Positions 1 to 9,053 of a stretch of 64,000 nt of DNA are shown here, in pieces. The notes beneath the pieces were generated by a model. It did no database searches. It was given only the letters and a program-made list of their open reading frames with translations, and was not told where the DNA came from. How positions within the stretch are numbered: position 1 is the stretch's first letter; each line of letters opens with the position of its first letter. The position numbers were made by a program, and so were the translations under genes. Source of the stretch: Bog-159 sp963738345. Its GTDB lineage: Bacteria; Acidobacteriota; Terriglobia; Bryobacterales; Bryobacteraceae. The stretch lies in the NCBI GenBank assembly GCA_963738345.1, contig CAVTWI010000002.1:4216001-4280000 (forward strand), written 5' to 3'.

Positions 1-226
1 CGCCGGAAAGGGAAAGGGCTAATCCCGTAACCGTATTGCCGCTGCGATTGGTGATCGTTGCGGTTGCCGGCGCGCTTGACGAACCTACCTGCGCGGTCGG
101 AAACTGCAGTTGCAAAGGAGTTACTGTCAGCGGGGCAGCGGCTTGGGCAACGGCGTAGCCACCGGCTAATAATAACAACGCCGGCGCCAACCGGCGGCAT
201 TTAGCGGAAAAGGATGATGTGCGCAT
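1..226 (-). CDS. Secreted Ig-like / choice-of-anchor protein, N-terminal fragment
   Basis: Only the first 75 residues lie in the window; the gene runs off the left edge. Translation from the ATG at 226 gives a basic N-terminus, a hydrophobic stretch rich in Ala and Leu and a probable signal-peptidase site near AVAQA. A beta-rich segment follows (PLTVTPLQLQFPTAQVGSSS, then TATITN) that resembles the first strands of the Ig-like or choice-of-anchor-D domains common in secreted acidobacterial proteins. The signal peptide is seen; the domain name is an inference from the motif. No ribosome-binding site is obvious. Confidence 0.6.
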   Translation of the reverse strand, partial: MRTSSFSAKCRRLAPALLLLAGGYAVAQAAAPLTVTPLQLQFPTAQVGSSSAPATATITNRSGNTVTGLALSLSG

Positions 227-414
227 AATCTAACCCGCGATGGAACGACTTTATAATTCAAACGGCGAAGATGGTCTGTTTTCGGTCCGTTTATATTGGA
301 ATTCTAAGCGATAAGTCGGAAGCTAATCCAAGAATTAATATTCAGATAACATCGGTTTACTCTCTTTAGTAAATAGGGCGTTAGAAACCTTCCCTTAGCC
401 GGTCGCTAGCCCCC

Positions 415-447
415 CTGCCGGAGGCGCCGCCGGCAGCGGGTTAGAAT
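415..447 (+). promoter_or_regulatory. Promoter of the 5'-nucleotidase gene, hairpin plus -10 element
   Basis: A 7-bp perfect inverted repeat (CTGCCGG / CCGGCAG, 415-421 and 430-436) is followed by TAGAAT at 442-447, exactly 6 nt before the ATG at 454. That spacing would make the transcript leaderless. No -35 hexamer is visible; the hairpin sits about where it would be. Confidence 0.45.
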
Positions 448-453
448 GTTGCA

Positions 454-1779
454 ATGCCTCATCGAATCCGCCGTTTAGCGGCCGTGTTGTTGCTTGCGTG
501 CGCATCACTGACTGCCGAAGTCCGGTCGCTGACCATTCTTCACTTGAACGATCTGCACGCCCATATCTCGCCGGAGAATGGCCACGGCGGCTTCGCCTAT
601 CTGGCCGCCCTAATCCATCGCGAACGCGCCAATTGCACCGATTGCATTCTTCTGAATGCCGGTGACTTGGTGCAGGGTACGCCCGTCTCGACCATCTTTC
701 GGGGCGAACCCATTTATCGTTTGGCAAACCTGTTGGGATTCGATGCCGACTGCCTGGGCAATCACGATTTTGACTACGGCTGGGCGCAGACCGTCAAGTT
801 CACCACCATCGCCAACTACCCCATCGTCACCGCCAATGTGGTCAACGCGGCCGGCCAGTTAATTACACCTAAGCCCTACGTGATCCTGAAGGTGAACGGC
901 CTGCGCGTGGCCGTGATCGGTGGGATGACCGAATCGCTGTACAAACTCAGCACACCCAAACTGCTGGGCGAATGGCACACTACACCGTTAGTCGAGACGG
1001 TGCGGAAATACGCGCGCGAACTGCGCGATCAGTCCGACCTGGTGGTCTTGCTGGCGCATATCACTGGGGAAGAAGAAAACGCTATCCTGCATACGGTACC
1101 CGAAATACCAGTTTCGGTGACCGGGCACATCCACGCAGGCATCGCCGAAGCCCTATCGCACGATGGACGCGTGCTGGTCCGCGTAAAAAGTTACAGCGAA
1201 GAGTTAGGCCGCCTGGACTTGAGAGTCGATACGGAGAAGAAAGCGCCTGTTTCGTGGACCTGGAAGCGCATTCCGGTGGATACCGCAACTATCCAGCCTG
1301 ACGAGGCGGTGGCGCGCGAGGTCAAGGTCTGGGAGGACAAAGTAGCCGCCCAAGTGGATCGCCCGCTGGCCATCGCCAAAAGATCGTTCGATAAGCGCGA
1401 AGTTAAACGGCTGATCGAACAAGCCGTCCGCGAAGAGACCCATTCCGATTTCGCGTTTATGAACTTAGGCGGAGTACGCGACTCACTGCCACAAGGTCAG
1501 TTACTCGACCGCAATATCTGGAACGTGATGCCGTTCGACAACGAGGTCGTGATTGGCACCTTCAAGGGCCGCGACTTACCCAAGACCGTGGTGGGGGATC
1601 GAAAGATCGATCCCGACCGTGACTATACGTTGGCAGTCAGTGATTATACGGCGGCTAATCAAGGAGTTCCGGAAAGCCTGGGTGTTACCGGCCTGGAGTT
1701 TCCCAAGAACGCCGGGTTAATGCGCGACATCATTTTGAAGTGGTTTCGCCACAAGAAAGTCATCGACGCGGTGGAGTAG
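454..1779 (+). CDS. 5'-nucleotidase / UshA-like metallophosphoesterase
   Basis: A 441-residue exported phosphoesterase, expected to hydrolyse nucleotides or UDP-sugars outside the cytoplasm. After a signal peptide (about residues 1-21) the two-metal core is visible: LNDLH near residue 30, NAGD, GNHDFDYG near 100, LLAHITGEE, and the VTGHIHAG histidine motif. The C-terminal half (about 290-420) matches the 5'-nucleotidase substrate-binding domain, with NLGGVRDSLP and the aromatic/Asn region near NVMPFDNEVV. The length is a little short for the family (about 500). It ends one base before the convergent fdhE gene, with no space for a separate terminator. Confidence 0.88.
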   Translation: MPHRIRRLAAVLLLACASLTAEVRSLTILHLNDLHAHISPENGHGGFAYLAALIHRERANCTDCILLNAGDLVQGTPVSTIFRGEPIYRLANLLGFDADCLGNHDFDYGWAQTVKFTTIANYPIVTANVVNAAGQLITPKPYVILKVNGLRVAVIGGMTESLYKLSTPKLLGEWHTTPLVETVRKYARELRDQSDLVVLLAHITGEEENAILHTVPEIPVSVTGHIHAGIAEALSHDGRVLVRVKSYSEELGRLDLRVDTEKKAPVSWTWKRIPVDTATIQPDEAVAREVKVWEDKVAAQVDRPLAIAKRSFDKREVKRLIEQAVREETHSDFAFMNLGGVRDSLPQGQLLDRNIWNVMPFDNEVVIGTFKGRDLPKTVVGDRKIDPDRDYTLAVSDYTAANQGVPESLGVTGLEFPKNAGLMRDIILKWFRHKKVIDAVE

Positions 1780-2550
1780 CTATAGACCCAGCAGATTAGG
1801 GCGCAGCTTTACGTACTCATGTTCGCGCGCCCACAGGTTGAGCGGGATGGTGGCGAGTTCGTCCACCACCGGCACCGCATGTCCGTCCTTGGTAAGGTCG
1901 ATCGTCTTGATGTAATAGCGGCACGTGTCGCACGCTTCCACGCGCACATGGGGAAACTGTTCCGCCGCATAGACGGCGAGTTCTTCGACGTTATCTTCGG
2001 CGCAAGCGGGGCACACGATGCGGCCGATGTTCCACTCCGTGGCGCACAGTGCGCAGATGAGCGAACGCTTGCCGCCATCGCCTTCCGGGCGCAAGACGCC
2101 CACCGCCGGACGTGCGGAACAGCGGGGACAGGTGCCAAAGGTCTCGCGCGCGGGCGGGGGGCCTTCGTGGTCCGCGGCGTACTCCGCGTATGGCTGCAGA
2201 AAGAGACACATCAATAAGTCGGCCTCGCGTCCCTGCTGCGGCTGAAATTGCGCCGCACCGCTCCAGAACGTCTCCAGACCGGCCACTAACTCCGCCCCAT
2301 ATCGCTTCCTCAGATCCTCCGCGCACAGTGCCAGCGGACGAGGCGCGACATTCGCGATAGTGCTCAGAAAATCGGGGAACCGGAGTGCGAGTGATCCCAG
2401 GTTGGCGCCGGCAATCGCCATGCTCGTATAAAGTTCCTTTTGCAGTCCGGCCACTGCGCCGTAGAACCGCAGCACCTGCGCGGCAAACGGATACTCTTGC
2501 CCCAACGTCTCCGCCCGCCGGATGCGCTGATCCCACTTGGACCGGATCAT
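1780..2550 (-). CDS. fdhE: Formate dehydrogenase accessory protein FdhE
   Basis: FdhE is a cytoplasmic maturation factor needed for active respiratory formate dehydrogenase. The 256-residue product has the expected CxxC zinc/iron motifs: CPRC about residue 142, CALC about 170, CPAC about 184 and CDTC about 214, with the typical C-terminal VDELATIPLNLWA. The ATG at 2550 is chosen over an upstream in-frame ATG because it overlaps the stop of the cytochrome b gene as ATGA, the same coupling seen between the other genes of this operon. It is the last gene of the fdh operon. Confidence 0.92.
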   Translation of the reverse strand: MIRSKWDQRIRRAETLGQEYPFAAQVLRFYGAVAGLQKELYTSMAIAGANLGSLALRFPDFLSTIANVAPRPLALCAEDLRKRYGAELVAGLETFWSGAAQFQPQQGREADLLMCLFLQPYAEYAADHEGPPPARETFGTCPRCSARPAVGVLRPEGDGGKRSLICALCATEWNIGRIVCPACAEDNVEELAVYAAEQFPHVRVEACDTCRYYIKTIDLTKDGHAVPVVDELATIPLNLWAREHEYVKLRPNLLGL

Positions 2551-3224
2551 CGCGGTTCGGAGGTGTCGCCCGTAATTCTCTCGTACCAGAGCCGGTGATG
2601 CGTCTTCGCCCATTGCGGCGAAACTTCCCCGCGAATGATGGAGGTAAAACCGCCGCGCACCATGGCCGTGCCCATATACACGTGAATAATGAAGGCGCCG
2701 ATGGTTATTAATGCCGCGCCTACGTGGACGGCCACCGCCAGGTACCGCAGCCACCGCAACGTCCATGGAATGGACTCCACGAACCACAGCCCAATGCCCG
2801 AAAGCATTAACAGAATGGCCCCATAGAAGATCAGCCAGAAGTATACTTTCTGGCCGTAATTAAATCGGTCGATAGGAGGAAGTTTCTCATCTTCATTGCG
2901 AATATAGTAGCGGACCGCCTTCGACCAGGCGCGATCGGCGTTGGTAATCAACATGTCACGCCGCCAGGTCTTATACATCAAGAAAACCGAGGCAGTGAAC
3001 ACCAGGCCGAACCAGGGATGCCAGAAGCGCGAAGTAGCCCCGCCCCCCACAATCACAGCAAGCCAGAACAAATACGGCGACCAGAAGGCCAGGCCAGTGA
3101 TCAGACAATAGACGTACGTAAGGCCCGCGATCCAATGATTGGTGCGCTCGTTCAGGGTGTAGCGCAGGATCGTAGCGCGGCGACGCGTCAGGGGCGGAGG
3201 CGGAATGACTGGCGCAGCGCTCAT
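2547..3224 (-). CDS. fdnI: Formate dehydrogenase gamma subunit, cytochrome b556
   Basis: A 225-residue membrane anchor that passes electrons from the beta subunit to the quinone pool. Four hydrophobic segments are visible (about residues 32-55, 67-83, 127-147 and 163-190). They carry candidate haem-ligand histidines: NHW near the first helix, HPWFG near the second, and VHVG and IIHVYMG in the fourth. The size matches FdnI/FdoI (about 215). The start at 3224 overlaps the beta-subunit stop by 4 nt (ATGA), and its own stop overlaps fdhE the same way. Confidence 0.92.
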   Translation of the reverse strand: MSAAPVIPPPPLTRRRATILRYTLNERTNHWIAGLTYVYCLITGLAFWSPYLFWLAVIVGGGATSRFWHPWFGLVFTASVFLMYKTWRRDMLITNADRAWSKAVRYYIRNEDEKLPPIDRFNYGQKVYFWLIFYGAILLMLSGIGLWFVESIPWTLRWLRYLAVAVHVGAALITIGAFIIHVYMGTAMVRGGFTSIIRGEVSPQWAKTHHRLWYERITGDTSEPR

Positions 3225-4108
3225 GGCAGCGGCCCTCCGTCCCGTTCCGGTTCCACCTGCTTGGGGCCGAATCGCAGATAGTGCATGGTCACTCCGATAA
3301 TTCCGCCGATCATAGCCACGTTGCCGATCCACTTCAGCGGACCTTTCCAAAACCGGACCACCCACGGAATGCGCGGATTACTCGGCAGCCCCCCATAGGC
3401 TTCCGGATTAGTCACATCGTGTAACACGTAAATCACTCCGGTGCCGCCCACTCCCGCAGGGTCGTATACCCCGGCATGCTCGAAGTTCGAATGCTCGCGA
3501 AGTTGCCGCGCCCGCGTTTCCGCTAAGTCCTTCATGTCTTCCTTGGTGCCGAAGTGCAGGCAGCCCGTGGGACACGACTTGATACACGCCGGCTCCAATC
3601 CCTCATTCACCCGGTCGGAACAGAGCGTACACTTGAACATCTTCTTAGTGGCCTGGTTGAACTTGGGAATATTGAAAGGACAGCCGCTCACGCAATATCC
3701 ACAGCCGATGCAGTGGTCTTGCTGGAAATCAACGATGCCGTTCTGATACTGCACGATGGCGCCGTCAGCCGGGCAGGCCGCCAGGCAACCCGGTTCCGCG
3801 CAGTGCATGCACTGATCCTTGCGCATCAGCAGCATCATGGTACCGTCGGCGCGCTCGTGTTCGTTGAACTTGATCAGGTTCCAATAATTCCAAGCCGGTT
3901 CCGGCATGGTCTGGTAGCTGTTCTGAAAGACAGTTTCGTGGAAGCTATACCCGTTCCATTCGAGACAAGCTACCTCGCATGCCTTACAGCCGATGCAGGT
4001 GGTGGTGTCCACCAGTTTGCAGACCTGGTCCTGCCGTTCGACCCCAGCACCCGGGGCGGTTCCGGCATGCCCCGAAATCCGGCGCACGTTCAGTGTGGCC
4101 TGGCTCAT
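3221..4108 (-). CDS. fdnH: Formate dehydrogenase beta subunit, four-cluster ferredoxin
   Basis: A 295-residue electron-transfer subunit with sixteen cysteines arranged for four [4Fe-4S] clusters: CIGCKACEVAC (residues 38-48), CMHCAEPGCLAACP, CIGCGYCVSGCPF and a CTLC...CIKSCP pair. A C-terminal hydrophobic helix (VAMIGGIIGVTMHYL) anchors it in the membrane, as in FdnH. It is co-translated with its neighbours: it starts 4 nt inside the alpha subunit and overlaps the gamma subunit by 4 nt. It should face the periplasm with the Tat-exported alpha subunit. Confidence 0.94.
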   Translation of the reverse strand: MSQATLNVRRISGHAGTAPGAGVERQDQVCKLVDTTTCIGCKACEVACLEWNGYSFHETVFQNSYQTMPEPAWNYWNLIKFNEHERADGTMMLLMRKDQCMHCAEPGCLAACPADGAIVQYQNGIVDFQQDHCIGCGYCVSGCPFNIPKFNQATKKMFKCTLCSDRVNEGLEPACIKSCPTGCLHFGTKEDMKDLAETRARQLREHSNFEHAGVYDPAGVGGTGVIYVLHDVTNPEAYGGLPSNPRIPWVVRFWKGPLKWIGNVAMIGGIIGVTMHYLRFGPKQVEPERDGGPLP

Positions 4109-7100
4109 ACCTTCTCCACCTTCACCAGGAAGCCCTTGAATTCGGGCGTAAACGCATTGGGGTCGACCACCGTCGGCGAGAGCCGGTTAGCCAGTGTGCG
4201 CGCATTCTTGCCGGCGTCTTCCTGTATGCCGCGGAACCCCTGATGAATCGGCAGCCCGATCTGATAGACCTTCTTGCCATCCAGCATCATGGGCTTGATC
4301 CGCCGGGTCACAAAGGCTTTGGCGATGTAGTAACTGCGGGCGCTGGTAATCTTAATTCGTTCGCCGCCCCGGATGCCCATTTCGTCCGCCAGTTCAACAG
4401 GTATCTCGATAAACGCTTCCGGTATCAGTTGTACGTTTACCGGATTGTTCTTCGTCCAGTAGTGGTAATGCTCGGTCAACCGGTAAGTGGTACAGATGAC
4501 GTTGAAGCCCTCAGCGGCAGTGCCGTACTTGTCCGCGGGAGTGCTTAACTTCTTCACTACCGGATTATTCGATTGCGCCGGGTGCAGCGCATTCTGTACC
4601 GGGCTCTCGAACGGCTCGTAGTGTTCGGGAAAAGGCCCGTCGGCAAAAGCCGCCAGGGGCCCGAAGATGCGGCCCACGCCCTCCGGGGTCATAATGAACG
4701 GCCCCATGTGGTCCTTGGGATTCGAATCGGGCTTGAAATCGGGCACGTCCACGCCGGCCCACAGTTGCGTCTTTTCGTTCCACCAGACCTGCTTGCGGGT
4801 GGGGTCCCACGGCTGCCCCGCCGGATCGCAGGAGGCACGGTTATACAGCACCCTCCGGTTCGCCGGCCATGACCACGCCCAGTTCGGAAAGACGCCCAGG
4901 CCGGATGGGTCTTCAGTACCGCGGCGCGCCAGTAACGGACCGGCCTCGGTCCATGAGCCTGAATAGATCCAGTTGCCGCAGGCCGTAGATCCGTCGTCGC
5001 GCAGCCACGCAAAACCGGGTAGTTGTTGCCCGGTCTTCATCACCTGTTGTGTCTTGGGATCGGTCACATCGCTCAAAGCCTTGCCATTGATCTCCTTGGC
5101 CACTTCGCCGAGCGAAGGATGCAGCGGATCGGTGTAGGCCCAAGTCAGATGCGTGATCGGGTCGGGGAACTTGCCGCCTTCCGCCTTATACAGTTCGCGA
5201 ATCTTCAAGAAGATTTGCGCCACAATGTCCTGGTCAAGCCGCGCCTGCCCGGGCGGAGGTACGGCCACGTTCTTCCATTGCAGCCAGCGCGCGGAGTTGG
5301 TCATGGAGCCATCTTTTTCCGCGAAACCGGCGCAGGCCAGGCGATAAACCGTGGTATTAATCTGCTTCATCTCCTCCTTCGAAATGCCCGGCGAATTCCA
5401 AAACTCGCTGGTTTCGTCCGGATAGATTTCGCCCACCACCAAAAAATCGGCCTTCTTCAGAGCGTCGATATTCTTCTGCGAGTCCGGACCAATGGCTACG
5501 CCATTCATGCCGAACGCGAACAGACCTTTCACCGTGCCGCGGTACATCTGGTCCCAAAGTTGCGTCCATGAGTAGTTACGATCCACCTTCGGCATGTAGT
5601 GGAATGCGAAATCGTTCTCTTTAGTTGCCGCATCACCAAACATGGCTTTCAGCAGCGACACGGCGAACTTCGGCGTGTTGGACCAATAGTTAAACGACTC
5701 CCAACCCGGCGGCTTCGATGCGGTGGGGGTGGTGCGATCCAAATAGGCTTTCAGCGTGGTATCGGCCGGCGCCGGCACTTTCAGATAGCCCGGCCAGATG
5801 TCGAACACACCGCCCATATCGGTCGCGCCCTGGATATTAGAGTGGCCGCGCAGCGCGTTCACCCCGCCTCCGGCCCGCCCCACATTTCCCAGCAACAACT
5901 GCAGCATCGCCGCGGTACGGATGATCTGCGTACCGAAAGTGTGCTGGGTCCAGCCCACCGCGTACATGATGGTCGCGACCTTCTTCATATCGCCATCCTT
6001 GCGGATCGACGTGAAAAGATCGGCAGCTTTCAGGAACTGGTCCTTGGGGATGCCTGTAATGCGCTCCACCATCTCCGGCGTATAGCGCGAATATTGCGTT
6101 TTCAATAACTGGAAGACACAGCGCGGATGCTGCAGCGTGAGGTCCGCATTCACGCTGGCCGGCAGTCCCGGCGTTGCCGAAGAGGCCCCCCCCGCAGCCT
6201 CGTAGTTCCACGTCGACTTGTCGTAGGTCTGGCTGGCAGCGTCGTAACCGGAGTACAGCCCATCCTCGGGCAGCTTGAATCCGTCTTTAACGATAAACGC
6301 GGCGTTTGTATAATTCGCCAGATAGTCGTGCGCGATCCGATTATTCTCGATGGCGTATCGGATCACTCCGCCCAGGAACGCGATATCGGCGCCCGCGCGG
6401 ATTTGGACGAACAGGTCCGCCGTAGCCGCCGTGCGCGTGAAGCGCGGATCCACTACGATCATCTTGGCATTGCGGTTCCGTTTGGCTTCGATCGCCCACT
6501 TGAAACCGCAAGGATGATTCTCGGCGGGATTGCCGCCCATGATCAACATCATGTCGGTATTCTTGATATCGACATAACCATTGGTCATCGCACCGCGTCC
6601 GAACGTGGGCCCCAAACTGGAGACCGTGGGTCCGTGTCAAACACGGGCCTGGGTTTCCAGGTAGCAGACCCCCAGGCTGCGCATGGCTTTTCCGGCCAGA
6701 TAATTGAATTCGTTGGTGTCCGTGCAACCGCCGATCCAAGCGATGCTTTCGCAGCGGTTCACCGTGCGGCCCTGGGCATCCTGTTCGATGAAGGTGGCGT
6801 CCCGAGTCTTCTTCACCCAGTGCCCGATTTCGTCGATAGCCTGGTCCCAGGCGATGTCTTCCCAGTGGTCGGATCCGGGGCGGCGTACCTGCGGCTTTAG
6901 CAGCCTGCGGGGATTCAGAATATCCTGCTGCAGCGACGCGCCCTTGGGACACAGCGTGCCGCGATTAATAGGATGGTCCGGATCGCCCTCCACGTGGATC
7001 ACCTGCGGCGTCACGTTCTTGGCCTTGTCGCCAATGGTGTAAATGATGATCCCGCAACTGACCGAACAATACGGACAGGTGGAGCGGGTCTCGCTGGCGC

Positions 7101-7218
7101 GGGCAATCTTCAACTGGCTGAGTTGAGCGTAAGCGGGCTGTAGATCGAACCCGAGCCACGAAACGGTAGCGCCGCCCAAAGCGGCAACTTTTAAGAAATC
7201 CCTACGGCTAGCATCCAT
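4105..7218 (-). CDS. fdnG: Formate dehydrogenase alpha subunit, selenoprotein read through UGA
   Basis: The molybdenum catalytic subunit of a respiratory formate dehydrogenase, 1037 residues. The N-terminus has a twin-arginine signal (SRRDFLK), then the [4Fe-4S] motif CPYCSVSC...CPKG. The frame is interrupted only by TGA at 6637-6639. It lies in QARV-TGA-HGPTVSSLGPTF, exactly where FdnG/FdoG proteins have selenocysteine (Sec194 from this start), so it is read as Sec and the gene is one unit. The rest is a continuous Mo-bis-MGD oxidoreductase domain and ends in the dinucleotide-binding domain. The ATG at 7218 is preferred to the one at 7227 because an AGG lies 9 nt upstream of it. No selA, selB or selC is seen in the window. 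Confidence 0.94.
6608..6639 (-). promoter_or_regulatory. UGA(Sec) codon with candidate bacterial SECIS hairpin
   Basis: On the minus strand the UGA (6639-6637) is followed after 11 nt by GGTCTC (6625-6620), a 6-nt loop CAGTTT (6619-6614) and GGGGCC (6613-6608). The arms form a 6-bp stem, counting G-U pairs. The loop contains GU about 20 nt downstream of UGA, within the usual window for bacterial SECIS elements. The stem is read by eye, not folded by computation. Confidence 0.6.
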
Positions 7219-7260
7219 CGTCCCCATCCTGAGTGTGCGCGTTTACTGCCGATGGCCGCT

Positions 7261-7266
7261 ATTATA
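7261..7266 (-). promoter_or_regulatory. Candidate -10 element for the fdh operon
   Basis: A perfect TATAAT reads on the minus strand in the gap between the fdh operon and the toxin gene, 42 nt before the ATG at 7218. No good -35 is found 16-18 nt further upstream; TTGTTA lies 24 nt away. Confidence 0.4.
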
Positions 7267-7314
7267 TTCCAAACAAAACGCACCGGACTATAACAATTTG
7301 ATTACAGCCTGGAT

Positions 7315-7647
7315 TCATTCGAAAATCGGCGCCAGCCTAGCCAGAATTTCATCCATGATGACGGCGGGGATGCTTTCCAGTTTCTTTCCGCCGCGAGCCC
7401 GGAGATCGAGTGCGCGCGGTTGATCGCAGCGAACCACGCCGGTCGTCTTAATCCCAGCGCCTGTCAGGGAGACCGCGAAACCGGCTGTCCGCGCGAAGGT
7501 CCCTCCACTGGTAATTGGAAGAACCACGGGCACTTTGGTTATCTGGTTGAACGCCTCCGGCGATACGATCAGGACGGGGCGACGGCCCTTTTGTTCATGT
7601 CCCTCGCATGGATCGAGCCCAACCAGCCAGATTTCGCCACGCGTCAT
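7315..7647 (-). CDS. Type II toxin, MazF/PemK-like endoribonuclease
   Basis: A 110-residue protein of the MazF/PemK/ChpB family, ribosome-independent mRNA interferases. The N-terminal strand motif MTRGEIWLVGLDP, the GRRPVLIVSPEAFN loop, the VVLPITSG strand and the C-terminal RALDLRARG...IMDEILARLAPIF are the family hallmarks. The start overlaps the antitoxin stop by one base (TGATG), so the two are translationally coupled. Length is typical. No defect is visible. Confidence 0.9.
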   Translation of the reverse strand: MTRGEIWLVGLDPCEGHEQKGRRPVLIVSPEAFNQITKVPVVLPITSGGTFARTAGFAVSLTGAGIKTTGVVRCDQPRALDLRARGGKKLESIPAVIMDEILARLAPIFE

Positions 7648-7904
7648 CAGAGGATCTCGGACCCGGCCGGCTTGCCGCTGACCCAGTCACGATCTTCTTT
7701 GCTGCGCGCCGCCCTGGGCTTGCACTGGGCAAGAAGTTCCTTGAGCGTATAGCGAGGGCGTTGTCGCGGCTCCACCACCAGCCGTCCGCTTTCAATCGCG
7801 ACTCCCACTTGGGTACCTGGCCGCAAGCGCAGGATGTCGAGTAGCGCTGGCGGAACAGCCAGCATGACCGAGCCACCGACCTTGCGAAGATTGGTTGTGT
7901 GCAT
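7647..7904 (-). CDS. Antitoxin of the MazEF-type module, AbrB/SpoVT fold
   Basis: An 85-residue DNA-binding antitoxin. The first 48 residues form a swapped-hairpin AbrB/MazE domain (TNLRKVGGSVMLAVPPALLD, then LRPGTQVGVAIESGRLVVEP). The C-terminal tail, rich in charged residues, would wrap the toxin. A strong GGAGGAG ribosome-binding site lies about 5 nt upstream of the ATG at 7904, directly beside the palindrome at 7919-7938. This is consistent with autoregulation by the antitoxin-toxin complex. Confidence 0.88.
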   Translation of the reverse strand: MHTTNLRKVGGSVMLAVPPALLDILRLRPGTQVGVAIESGRLVVEPRQRPRYTLKELLAQCKPRAARSKEDRDWVSGKPAGSEIL

Positions 7905-7918
7905 AGGGCTCCTCCGAT

Positions 7919-7938
7919 AGTTATATTATAGTATAACT
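7919..7938. promoter_or_regulatory. Palindromic operator of the MazEF-type module
   Basis: A perfect inverted repeat AGTTATA (7919-7925) / TATAACT (7932-7938) around a 6-bp AT-rich centre, 15 bp before the antitoxin start. TA-rich palindromes at this position are the usual autorepression sites for AbrB-type antitoxins. Confidence 0.6.
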
Positions 7939-7944
7939 TCGCCG

Positions 7945-9051
7945 CTACTGCGTCAGCTTCAGAATCATGCCCGTATCGGTGGCCACCCATAGCGACCCAT
8001 CGCTCGCCGCCCGCAGCATCGTCCGCACCGCCGTGGCGCGATAGTCCACCGCCATCTCGTGCCAGTCGGTCAGATTCTCGCTCTTCAGGATCTGCACCTT
8101 GCGCGGGATGGGCGTGTGCTGCAGCTTGCCCTCCACTTCCACGCCCGCGAGATACCCGGTCCCCGACGGTTGCAGCAGCAAATCGCTAATGGCGCGGTCG
8201 GTCGCGTTATAGACGATATCGCTCTTGCCCGTGGCACCGTCCAGCAGGTGCACCTCCGACGGCCACTTAAAAGTGTCGGTGAACTCGATCAGCCCCAGCC
8301 CGCGCCCGTCCGGCAGAAAACACGTCCGCGTAATGCGCCCGAACATCGACGCTGTGGACGGCTTCCACGTCTTCCCGCCATCGCGTGTATCCAGCATGAT
8401 CGACAGGTGCGGCCATTCCCGCCGCGTGGTGCTGTCCTCCGCGTCCAACCAGTCGGGCTTGCCCGTATCGCCGGGACGCGGTGGCGAACTGAAGCCGTCG
8501 ATCATGCCGATCTTGGCATTCACGAAGGTGATGTTGTTGTAGACCGTGTACTCGGCATCTGTGTGCGGTTCCGCCGCGGCCGCGATGGGCTGCCAGGTCT
8601 GTCCGCCGTCGTCCGTCTGATACGCCAACTTATGCGCGCCCACCGCGAAGCCGCGCGATTCGTCGACGAAATGCACCTTCATGAGCAGTTTCGGCGACTT
8701 CGGAATTTGGCGCCACTCGCGCGCGCCGTCCTGTGTCCGCCAGATGCCCTCGGGCGTCACCATCCAGCCCAATTTCTCGTTCAGGAAGAATAGCGAAATC
8801 GGGACTTGCTTCAGCTTGCCCAGGGTCCAATGTTCGCCGCCATCGTCGGTGACGATGCTGACCGCTCGCGATGAGCCCTTCTCCTCTATATACCCGGCCG
8901 CAATGCCCCGGCTCGGCGAAAGAAATTGGAGGTCGTTAATCTGGAGCGAAGCATTCTCTTTGTCGAAAAAATACGACACTTTCCATTTCTCGGCACAGGC
9001 GGCAGGCAGAGCCACAGCCAGCGCCAAGCCAACAAGAGCGGAAGCTTTCAT
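7945..9051 (-). CDS. Secreted BNR/Ycf48-like beta-propeller protein
   Basis: A 368-residue protein with a signal peptide (residues 1-20, ending ACAEK). Repeated Asp-box-like units follow: VTDDGGEHWTLG, RTQDGAREWRQI, QTDDGGQTWQPI and LDTRDGGKTWKPS. These are spaced as in sialidase-type or Ycf48-like propellers. No sialidase active-site arginine triad is evident, so a binding or assembly role is more likely than catalysis. It ends just upstream of the antitoxin operator. Function beyond the fold cannot be assigned. Confidence 0.7.
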   Translation of the reverse strand: MKASALVGLALAVALPAACAEKWKVSYFFDKENASLQINDLQFLSPSRGIAAGYIEEKGSSRAVSIVTDDGGEHWTLGKLKQVPISLFFLNEKLGWMVTPEGIWRTQDGAREWRQIPKSPKLLMKVHFVDESRGFAVGAHKLAYQTDDGGQTWQPIAAAAEPHTDAEYTVYNNITFVNAKIGMIDGFSSPPRPGDTGKPDWLDAEDSTTRREWPHLSIMLDTRDGGKTWKPSTASMFGRITRTCFLPDGRGLGLIEFTDTFKWPSEVHLLDGATGKSDIVYNATDRAISDLLLQPSGTGYLAGVEVEGKLQHTPIPRKVQILKSENLTDWHEMAVDYRATAVRTMLRAASDGSLWVATDTGMILKLTQ

Positions 9052-9053
9052 AG

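Noticed and set aside
4105..7218. Formate dehydrogenase alpha subunit as two separate genes split at 6637
   Set aside because: The only break is a TGA at the conserved selenocysteine position with the flanking family motif on both sides; the downstream part has no ribosome-binding site of its own.
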